A stretch of 64,000 nucleotides of DNA from an uncultured Desulfobacter sp. (GTDB lineage Bacteria; Desulfobacterota; Desulfobacteria; Desulfobacterales; Desulfobacteraceae). Below are positions 1-6,577 of the stretch, piece by piece. The position numbers and the translations under genes were made by a program. The number at the start of each line of letters is the position of its first letter. The first letter of the stretch is position 1. Below the pieces are notes generated by a model. The model had not been told where the DNA came from, did not search any database, and saw nothing but the letters and a program-made list of their open reading frames with translations. The stretch lies in contig NZ_OY762229.1 in assembly GCF_963665355.1 (NCBI RefSeq), forward strand, positions 3,348,001-3,412,000. The letters run 5' to 3'.

Positions 1-1
1 G

Positions 2-268
2 GATGGTGCAGCCATGTTTCAGGACCCAAGAGTTGCAAAAATATGGGATGAAGTCGGGGGCGACATGGAGGCCTTTGCATCGACCTTAAAAAAAGGGGGT
101 TATGGTTCAAACTCTTATGCACAGGGGACTGGCCCAACTTATGCTGAAATCCATCAACGAATCCATGGAGAATCATACGAATCGCTCATAACACGACAGA
201 CGATGGCGTTTTCAAAGGAAATGGCTCTATTAACAGGGCAGCAGTCCTTTTTCAGCACTATTGCTTAA
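2..268 (+). CDS. 3' end of an unrecognised protein (partial)
   Basis: The reading frame is open from the window edge, so the ATG at 14 may be internal and the true start may lie outside. About 88 codons are visible, ending at the TAA at 266-268. The product is hydrophilic, with a Gly/Ser/Tyr stretch (GGYGSNSYAQGTGPTYAEI), and no signal or membrane segment. I do not recognise the family. It sits directly beside an IS4-type remnant and other debris, so it may itself be truncated. Confidence 0.35.
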   Translation, partial: DGAAMFQDPRVAKIWDEVGGDMEAFASTLKKGGYGSNSYAQGTGPTYAEIHQRIHGESYESLITRQTMAFSKEMALLTGQQSFFSTIA

Positions 269-370
269 GGCCTCTTTAATCGCATCTTTCAGGTGTTCAG
301 GTGGCCTTCCCTGCTCTGAAAAATAACGCGTATAGAATCGGCAGTATCACCAAGGTAAGTATGGTGGTCA

Positions 371-652
371 GAGAGGCATCCTCAAGTCCGGTGGAAGGAG
401 CACCTTAAAGTTTATCACCTGATTACCAGAAGTGAGTATGGTCTAATGGTTCAAATTCTTGGCGGTCTTATAACGTACCTGCTGATGGCGATATATTGCC
501 ATGAAGAATTCAATGGAAAAGTCTCCATCAAAAGGGTTCGACAATTACGAACTAAAATTTTGAATGAGTTATTTAACGGTCAAGATAACTCTGAACCGAC
601 TGAGGACGATAATTTCAAAGAGCCATTAAAATCACGTGATGCAAAAACTTAA
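371..652 (+). pseudogene. IS4-family transposase C-terminal remnant
   Basis: Read from about 371 in the frame of the ATG at 446, the sequence gives an arginine-rich stretch (VRWKEHLKVYHLITRSEYGL) followed by LITYLLMAIYCHE and KVSIKRVRQLR. These are typical of the last part of IS4-group DDE transposases, where the glutamate of the catalytic triad precedes a hydrophobic tail. The N-terminal catalytic parts are missing, so it cannot be active. It ends 19 bp before hairpin-repeat copy 1, and is one of several unrelated IS scraps in the window. Confidence 0.6.
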
Positions 653-670
653 CCGGACATCACTGATAGT

Positions 671-879
671 TCAGTCCCTTTTCTAATGAATTCGGTCCGA
701 TTTTATAATGTACTCTCTCTGGGATTGTTTCTATCTCAACGGCCTTTCTGACGACGAAGCCCCAGCCGGGCACGGGCACAACATGTTGTGGCCGTGCCCG
801 GCTGGGGCCATATTTCAAACTTAATCATCTTTGTCAAACGTTCGTCATACTTTGCTTGATAAAAAGCGTTTTCCTATCC
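671..879. repeat. Hairpin repeat element, copy 1
   Basis: This is the first of four copies of a 170-210 bp sequence (others at 29900-30002, 33537-33725 and 37768-37945). Order: a conserved left part (AATGAATTCGGTCCGATTTT), a GC-rich hairpin at 759-808, a conserved right part (CCATATTTCAAAC), a second weak dyad (TTTGTCAA...TTGATAAA), and a run of CCTATC-like units. The hairpin here is the longest: a 50-nt palindrome with one mismatch per arm (GCCCCAGCCGGGCACGG at its left arm) and ACAACATGTTGT at the apex. The left flank is an IS4 remnant, whereas copies 3 and 4 follow IS91 remnants, so the repeat is not simply the end of one IS. Confidence 0.8.
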
Positions 880-1030
880 TTCATCCCCGGAAGACAGGTT
901 CTCAAGGTAACCGTCCGTGGTTTTGTACTGAAATGCACCCCCTATAAACAAGGTGTTCTCAATCACCGGTGTCATCAGGCTGACCCCGGTTTTAAAGGTG
1001 TCATACTCTGCGTATTCAGAAATCATCTGT
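874..1030 (-). pseudogene. TonB-dependent receptor fragment
   Basis: On the minus strand, about 50 residues resemble a beta-barrel strand pair of a TonB receptor (TPVIENTLFIGGAFQYKTTDG), ending at a TAG inside the right edge of hairpin-repeat copy 1. No plug domain and no C-terminal strand are present. The intact receptor at 1830-3899 has a comparable region, so this could be a fragment of a paralogue. Both borders look like recombination joints: hairpin repeat on one side, group II intron scrap on the other. Confidence 0.4.
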
Positions 1031-1150
1031 CAACGCTTCAGCCAATGCATTACTGCAATCGCCGCATGACTCGAGGCTGGTGTGATTTGTTAAACCTTCA
1101 CCATAAGACTCTTTCATTCTCTATCCTTTACCGGTTTTAATCGGCGCTTT
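1031..1150 (-). pseudogene. Group II intron 5' region scrap
   Basis: The minus strand carries an ATG-initiated stretch reading MKESYGEGLTNHTSLESCG followed by AEALT. This matches the well-known pseudo-ORF found in the 5' RNA domains of many bacterial group II introns, upstream of the maturase gene. No reverse transcriptase follows; the sequence passes directly into a TonB-receptor fragment. It is probably the left piece of an intron of the same broad type as the 3' piece at 29161-29899. The family call rests on recall of this leader. Confidence 0.45.
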
Positions 1151-1177
1151 CGGCCCGACCCCATCTTCCAAAAGGGT

Positions 1178-1726
1178 TCAAAAAAACAGCAAATACCTGG
1201 GAACATTTTCAAAATATTCCAAATAATCCTTGCCATGGATTGTCCGGCAATACGTCTCCTCCTCCAGAATAATCCCATGCTGAAGTATGAACTGGAGTAC
1301 CGTAATCCCTGCAATTATCACCGAATGACACATCAATGCAATTCCAAGCATCATACCGGCAACGCAGACATAAATCGGATTGCGTGAAATTCGGTAAACC
1401 CCTTCTCTGACCAGTTGGTTTAAAGGGGCTTTGAAATAGGCTGTGTAGGCGGCAATTGTTCCGATGGCGGACAATCCGAAGAGAAGAACTCCAAAGACAA
1501 ACAGAACACCGGTGAAACGAATTTGAACAAAGACGGAATAGACCATAATAGCGAAAAACAAGATCATCAAAAAGCCAGAGACCACCTTTCCCCGAGGGGA
1601 AATCCATGAAGCGTCCACCAGTCGCTTGGTTCCCTTTTTACCAAAGAGCATGGGAAGATATGATACCAATATACAAATCAGGCTTAGTACCCATCCGTTT
1701 CCGATTTCGAATCCTGAAACACACAT
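1178..1726 (-). CDS. Isoprenylcysteine carboxyl methyltransferase-like membrane protein
   Basis: This 182-aa integral membrane protein has about five hydrophobic segments. Its C-terminal half has the ICMT/PEMT-type signature: VREGVYRISRNPIYVCVAG, a glycine-containing membrane hairpin, then ILEEETYC and GKDYLEYFENVPRYL. In this family the motif binds S-adenosylmethionine at the membrane; the acceptor in bacteria is usually unknown. No RBS is obvious upstream of the ATG. It lies downstream of, and in the same direction as, the TonB receptor, but a terminator-like hairpin at 1767-1812 separates them. Family call firm, substrate unknown. Confidence 0.75.
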   Translation of the reverse strand: MCVSGFEIGNGWVLSLICILVSYLPMLFGKKGTKRLVDASWISPRGKVVSGFLMILFFAIMVYSVFVQIRFTGVLFVFGVLLFGLSAIGTIAAYTAYFKAPLNQLVREGVYRISRNPIYVCVAGMMLGIALMCHSVIIAGITVLQFILQHGIILEEETYCRTIHGKDYLEYFENVPRYLLFF

Positions 1727-1766
1727 ATTTTGACCTGTAAAATATTTATTTATTTATTTTTTAATG

Positions 1767-1812
1767 ACCAAGGACATAGCCCGACTGACAAGCGTCCGGG
1801 CTTGTCCTTGGT
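1767..1812 (-). terminator. Probable terminator after the TonB receptor
   Basis: ACCAAGGACA pairs with TGTCCTTGGT (1767-1776 with 1803-1812), extended by AGCCCG/CGGGCT. On the minus strand the stem is followed by an A/T-rich tract rather than a clean T run; on the plus strand TGTTTTAAA follows. It could act in both directions between the receptor (ending at 1830) and the ICMT gene. Confidence 0.55.
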
Positions 1813-1829
1813 GTTTTAAACCAGCCTGT

Positions 1830-3899
1830 TTAAAACCGGGCGACCATTTGAAGACCGACTTCTCCGGGGTTGCTGCAAAGCACATAAGCACCGCTGTAGT
1901 ACCCGTTGTAATTATACTCTTCATCAAAGATATTTTTGCCATACAGATAAATATCGAATTTTTGTGCTTCATACCCGATCTTGGCGTTTACAATCTGGTA
2001 GGGATCCCGGGAATATTGGTTGGCTTTATCTAAAAATGTTTTACCATATCCGATCAGGTCAGCCCTGCAATAAAAACCGCTGGTATGGCGGTATTGGGCA
2101 CCGATGTTAAAGGTATAATCCGGTGCAAATGGATTTTTATTACCTGTGTAATCTCCGTTGGCATCGCTGAAATTTTCAAATTCGATATTGGTGTAGCCAA
2201 ACCCACCCATCAGGGTCAATCCCTTGGTGATCCGGGCGGTAAAGTCCAGTTCCACACCTCTGGAGGTAGCCTCGGCGGCATTGGTTATCCAGTAAGTCGA
2301 GGTGTTAACGTAGTCCTCCACCTGCATATCGCTGATATCCATATGAAAAACGGCAGCATTCAACATGATCCGTTTATTCATTAATAGGGTTTTTAGGCCG
2401 ATTTCATAGGAGCACAATGACTCTTCATCGTAGCTGCCATACTGCGGATCAGTGGTAAAGCTGTTAAATCCGCCTGAGCGATACCCCTGGGAAACATCTG
2501 TATAGAGCATTACATCAGGGGTAAAATGATATTCAACGGCAATTTTGGGGGAGAGATTTTCCCATGAATCCTCATCATCCTGATTGAGCGACGAATAGAA
2601 CCCATTGATATTGAAATTCTGGTGCTCATAACGCACCCCCCCGATAAGTTTTAATTTGGGAGTCAAAAAATAGCCGATCTGGCCGAAAAAGGCATAGGCA
2701 TCTCCCGTTAAATTTGATTTGTATGAATAGTCATAGTATGAGGATACAACATCCCCGGTCATGAGGTTATCATCTTTGTCGTAATAGAATCCCATCAGCC
2801 AATTTAATTTTCCCGAATTGTAAGCCAGACGTAATTCTTCGGAAATTTTCTCTTCACTGGTATCCTGAGTGTAATGAGCGAGAACGTATGAGGTGCAATC
2901 AGAATCAAGTTGAGCCTCAATGGTATTTTTTTTGCGGGAGGTAATGGATGTTAATGACATCGTATCGGTTAGGTCATAGTTTATTTTCAATGATTGAATC
3001 CGGCTTTTGTTATCCTGCCAACCGTCCAGATCCGATGAGACCTCCCTGGGAACGGCAGCCGTATACAAATTCTGCTGAGTGTTACCGCCCTGATCATAGT
3101 AAAGAGAGGAAAGCAACAACGAAATATCAAGACTATCGACGGGCGTCCAGCGCAACTTAGCGCGACCAAAATATTTGTCCTGCTCGTATTCGGCTTTGTT
3201 GGTATAAGTATTATACATAAACCCGTCTTTATGCTTGTAATCCCCCACCAGCCCGAAAAACAGTTTGTTTTTTACAATAGGGCCGCCAACGTTAAAAGAG
3301 GCCCCGCCGGTCAACCTGCCGTCTGAAGCGGAAGAAAGCCATTGCCCCCCTTCGGCAGTGATCCGGCCCTTGAAATCGTTTCCCGGCTTTCGGGTGATGA
3401 TGTTAATGGCACCGGCCTCTGTATTTTTACCATAAAGCGTCCCCTGGGGGCCCCGCAGCACCTCGATACGCTCAATGTCGAGCAGGCCCTCCTCGAATCC
3501 GAAATTTCCCAGGGTGGGCACGCCGTCGACATACATTCCGGTGGCGGTTCCGTAATTTATTAAAGCGGGCACTGAAAGCCCCCGGCTGGCAACCTTATTT
3601 CTCATTGCCATACCGTCGTTAAACGACATCATATTGGGGACAAAATCAATGAGTTCAGCTATGGATTCAATTTTCCTGTCTTCAATATCCAAGGTATCCA
3701 GGACAATAATACTTGACGATACATCCTGGACGTTTTCTTCCTGTTTTTGTGCGGTGACGGTAATGTCGCCCAAATCGTAACTTTCCTGTTCTGTATTCTC
3801 TTTTGCGCCAACAGATCCCGGCATATACAATGCGGCCAAAATGATTAAAACCAACATAGCCCATTTCACAGTTCCAAAACCTCTTTTCTCTTTTCCCAT
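1830..3899 (-). CDS. TonB-dependent outer-membrane receptor, siderophore type
   Basis: This 689-aa receptor probably imports a ferric siderophore or other iron chelate across the outer membrane using TonB energy. It has a signal peptide (about 1-32, cleaved near GSVGA), a TonB-box-like stretch (GDITVTAQ), and a plug domain to about 170 containing IERIEVLRGPQGTLYGKN and INIITRKP. A long 22-strand-type barrel follows and ends in phenylalanine (MVARF), as outer-membrane proteins usually do. The ATG is preceded by AAGGAAG. The AraC-family gene 400 bp upstream on the same strand resembles PchR-type regulators, which commonly sense the siderophore and switch on the adjacent receptor. The ligand is not determinable here. 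Confidence 0.85.
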   Translation of the reverse strand: MGKEKRGFGTVKWAMLVLIILAALYMPGSVGAKENTEQESYDLGDITVTAQKQEENVQDVSSSIIVLDTLDIEDRKIESIAELIDFVPNMMSFNDGMAMRNKVASRGLSVPALINYGTATGMYVDGVPTLGNFGFEEGLLDIERIEVLRGPQGTLYGKNTEAGAINIITRKPGNDFKGRITAEGGQWLSSASDGRLTGGASFNVGGPIVKNKLFFGLVGDYKHKDGFMYNTYTNKAEYEQDKYFGRAKLRWTPVDSLDISLLLSSLYYDQGGNTQQNLYTAAVPREVSSDLDGWQDNKSRIQSLKINYDLTDTMSLTSITSRKKNTIEAQLDSDCTSYVLAHYTQDTSEEKISEELRLAYNSGKLNWLMGFYYDKDDNLMTGDVVSSYYDYSYKSNLTGDAYAFFGQIGYFLTPKLKLIGGVRYEHQNFNINGFYSSLNQDDEDSWENLSPKIAVEYHFTPDVMLYTDVSQGYRSGGFNSFTTDPQYGSYDEESLCSYEIGLKTLLMNKRIMLNAAVFHMDISDMQVEDYVNTSTYWITNAAEATSRGVELDFTARITKGLTLMGGFGYTNIEFENFSDANGDYTGNKNPFAPDYTFNIGAQYRHTSGFYCRADLIGYGKTFLDKANQYSRDPYQIVNAKIGYEAQKFDIYLYGKNIFDEEYNYNGYYSGAYVLCSNPGEVGLQMVARF

Positions 3900-4106
3900 A
3901 ATCTTTCTTCCTTTTCATGTAAGCTTGAATTTGAGAACCAATAAAAAGTTTTAACTTTTGAACTTTTTCAAGCTATATCGGTTATGGGTAAAAACCACTA
4001 ACCATAGGTGAACTTTTTTTAACAAAATTTGAATTTTTTTATCCGTTATTGTTTAGAGTGGAATTGGTTTTGAAAGCCACCAAGGCAAAAGTATTTTCAA
4101 GTAAGG

Positions 4107-4259
4107 GCCACGGAAGAAAATAAATCCACCAATATTGCGCTGGATTTTTGTTCGTATTCAAGGCGTACTAAAGGGAGCATATTGAAATATGTGCCCTTTA
4201 GTTCAACGAAGGCGACGGACAAAAAACAAGCAAGATGGGGATTTATTTTTTTCCGTGGC
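4107..4259. repeat. 153-bp near-perfect palindromic element (MITE-like)
   Basis: The ends GCCACGGAA and TTCCGTGGC are exact inverted repeats. Inside, AAAATAAATCC pairs with GGATTTATTTTT, TTTTTGTTCGT with ACGGACAAAAA, and ACTAAAGGGAGCATATT with AATATGTGCCCTTTAGT around a tiny central loop. The whole element can fold into one long hairpin. It has no coding capacity and sits between the AraC-type regulator and the receptor it probably controls. This architecture suits a non-autonomous mobile element. Confidence 0.8.
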
Positions 4260-4298
4260 ACTATGATAGGGGATGCGAGTTCTTTAGCGCAATTGGGT

Positions 4299-5330
4299 CT
4301 ACTTTATTTCATCTGCGATCTGAAGGGTTTTGCGAAGAAAGATGCCCGGTGCGGTACCATGATAATCCTTGAACGATCTGGAAAAATGACTCAGGTTTGA
4401 GTATCCCACGGCATAGGCGGCTTCGGTCACATTCATGCGCCCTTCCGAAAGAAGTAATCTGGCTTTTTTAAGGCGGGCCTGGCGAAGGTAATCGAAAATG
4501 GTGGTGCCGTATATTTTACGAAACCCGTAATTCAGTTTGGGATGAGGCAAACCAACGGTTCTGGCCAAATCCAGAAGTTTAGGGGGATTTTGCAGATCCT
4601 GCCGTACCAACTCCCAGGCGTATTGTACCCGCTCTATATCCTGGGGGCGCAGGCTGAATATTTTTTTTGCCTGGGCCTTGGAGGGCATCAACCGGGCCAG
4701 GGTGTGGGTGACCAACTCTAATCCCTTGCTCTCAAGATAAAGGCGTTTAAAAAAGCCCTGGTAGGGGCAGTCCAGAATTTGACCAAGGGTCATGGCAATG
4801 GAATTATCCGAGGGGGACATCTTGTAGACGTGTTTTTCATTGGCGCCCGCAGCGATCTCACACAGATCCACCGGCATGGGGTCCGGGTCTGTTGTGGCAA
4901 CATCTTTTAAAAGGTGAGGGTCCAGGTAGATAACAATCCATTGGAGAGATGGCCTTGCACAAATCGTATGGTCGCCCTGTATCTGGGGAAGATAGGCTAT
5001 AATGCTGTGATCCGGCCGGCTGGTGCATAACGCTTGCCGACCCTTTTCCAGGTCTACGGTGGTGTCCATCCTGCCGGAAATACCAAAATTAAACATGATA
5101 AACGGAACCTTCATATTCTCAAAATGGATGGAAGTCGTTTCCGTTGATCGGCAATCTCCAATCCCCATCATAAAACCCGGTCGGAATGTAATCATATACA
5201 TAGAACCCCTGCCGCTTTCCAACGGCCATTCCCAGCGGGTTTCATATCCGGTTTTCTCGTATAGGAAATCGCAGATATTTTGAGCTTCCCCATAAAATTC
5301 TTTTGCGTCAAGGCGTTTTGAATTTTTCAT
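4299..5330 (-). CDS. AraC-family transcriptional regulator (PchR-like)
   Basis: This 343-aa protein has a C-terminal double helix-turn-helix domain (about 225-335) with the usual AraC features: LLDLARTVGLPHPKLNYGFR in the first HTH and VTEAAYAVGYSNLSHFSRSF in the second, followed by GTAPG. The N-terminal 200 residues form the variable sensing domain. Its architecture and position upstream of a TonB receptor match PchR/YbtA-type activators that respond to siderophores. The start ATG has no strong SD. The target promoter is probably at 3900-4100, now separated by the palindromic element. Confidence 0.8.
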   Translation of the reverse strand: MKNSKRLDAKEFYGEAQNICDFLYEKTGYETRWEWPLESGRGSMYMITFRPGFMMGIGDCRSTETTSIHFENMKVPFIMFNFGISGRMDTTVDLEKGRQALCTSRPDHSIIAYLPQIQGDHTICARPSLQWIVIYLDPHLLKDVATTDPDPMPVDLCEIAAGANEKHVYKMSPSDNSIAMTLGQILDCPYQGFFKRLYLESKGLELVTHTLARLMPSKAQAKKIFSLRPQDIERVQYAWELVRQDLQNPPKLLDLARTVGLPHPKLNYGFRKIYGTTIFDYLRQARLKKARLLLSEGRMNVTEAAYAVGYSNLSHFSRSFKDYHGTAPGIFLRKTLQIADEIK

Positions 5331-5587
5331 TAAAAATTACCATTCCCTAAAAAAGTTAGAAAACCCTACCATGAGGAAAATATACAGTCAATGCTTTCCA
5401 GCAAAGTAATCAATAAAACAGACGAGCATTCGGTAATGATCTTGGCGGTAAATCCACCCAAGGTAATAAAGACCCCGTTTAAAAACGGCTGGGTGCCCAG
5501 GCAGGAAAACAGAAACAAGTTATTCTCCGGTTGTCCGGTTATCTTGAGTAATCTGATATCTAACCGCATATCATGAGGAATCAACAC
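5331..5587. other. Intergenic segment with an att-like site (5514-5574)
   Basis: No convincing gene is seen. On the minus strand, 5574 to 5514 repeats the sequence found next to the broken integrase at 56332-56363: ATGATATGCGG, then ACAACCGGAGAATAACTTG plus TT. Here the two parts are split by 29 extra bases (5535-5563), themselves containing a small GGTTA/TAACC dyad. The shared 21-bp block is identical at both loci. This makes 5514-5574 a candidate secondary recombination site or an old attI copy. Confidence 0.55.
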
Positions 5588-6015
5588 ATGGCATCACGCA
5601 TTATAAATGATGCTATTCAAGGCGGACTTATCTGTATCTACGATGAAACAGTAGGGGGCAAAAGCCAGAACGTACTGATTACATTGATGAGAATGACCAT
5701 ATTGCCCAGGCCTATATTGATGCTGTAAAAAATGACACCCTTGCGCCTTTGCCTGAGGCACTTCAGCCGCTTAAGAATCAGGTACTTCAATTGATTGACA
5801 GCGTTTACGGCGATGCCAGGCTGCCTGATATTGGAGATGACCGTGGGGCAAAAATAAATCCGCTGAATGATAACTTTAAAAAAAAAGAATTCCAGGAACT
5901 CTGGAGTCGGATAAACCATAAAGCCGCATACAGTGTGCATTTTGACAGTACGGAGCTGATTAAGAAATGTGTTCAAACCCTTGATAAAGAGCTGCGGGTC
6001 ACGCCGCTTCAATAG
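5588..6015 (+). pseudogene. Type III restriction enzyme Res subunit remnant
   Basis: An ATG at 5588 with GAGGA upstream opens a short frame (MASRIINDAIQGG), which shifts near 5650. The second frame reads HIAQAYIDAVKNDTLAP, then KEFQELWSRINHKAAYSV and a closing KELRVTPLQ before a stop at 6015. This resembles an internal region of type III Res helicase/endonuclease subunits. The DEAD-box helicase motifs, the nuclease domain and a Mod partner are absent. It is a short frameshifted relic of a restriction system. Confidence 0.5.
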
Positions 6016-6095
6016 CAGCCGGGCTGCAAACGCATCCCGGGCCTTGACCCGGAGCATAAAAATATGGCATCTTCGTCCCCAAAAGGAAGGTGAAT

Positions 6096-6506
6096 TTGAA
6101 AATATCCGAGCACATATCCATACCGGATGACAGCCTTGAGTTTTACCCCATTCGGTCCCGGGGACCCGGGGGCCAGAATGTGAACAAGGTCTCGTCAGGT
6201 GTCCATATCCGTTTTGATATCCATGCCTCGGATCTTCCGGACGAGGTTAAGGCAAAGCTATTGTCCCTCAACGACAGGCGCATCACCCGGCAGGGGGTTA
6301 TCGTGATAAAGTCCATGGCTTTCAGGAGCGCTGTGAAAAACCGTGAGAGCGGATTGGAACGGCTTGCAGAATTGATCAGAAGTGCTGTCCGGCCTGTGAA
6401 AAAAAGAAAACCCACCCGGCCCACCCGGGCATCAGCAGACAGACGTCTTGATTCGAAAAACAGGCATAGCAGAATAAAAGCTCTAAGAAAAAAGATAGAT
6501 ATATAA
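6096..6506 (+). CDS. arfB: ArfB/YaeJ-like peptidyl-tRNA hydrolase (ribosome rescue)
   Basis: This protein of about 136 aa carries the release-factor motif GGQ within SRGPGGQNVNKVSSGV and a highly basic C-terminal tail (VKKRKPTRPTRASADRRLDS). ArfB proteins enter stalled ribosomes lacking a stop codon, place the tail in the mRNA channel, and hydrolyse peptidyl-tRNA with the GGQ glutamine. They lack the codon-recognition domain of RF1/RF2, as here. I prefer the TTG at 6096 because AAGGAAGG at 6084-6091 is well spaced from it; a GTG at 6090 is the alternative. It appears to be monocistronic. Confidence 0.85.
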   Translation: MKISEHISIPDDSLEFYPIRSRGPGGQNVNKVSSGVHIRFDIHASDLPDEVKAKLLSLNDRRITRQGVIVIKSMAFRSAVKNRESGLERLAELIRSAVRPVKKRKPTRPTRASADRRLDSKNRHSRIKALRKKIDI

Positions 6507-6577
6507 CCCTCCTGTATACCAGCAAATAATTGTTTTACGAAATTTTAGCACGGTTGTAACAATCATGTAATAATTGA

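Noticed and set aside
240-355. Possible minus-strand coding piece (RPPEHLKDAIKEAL)
   Set aside because: Too short, no start or family support, and it overlaps the end of the plus-strand frame.
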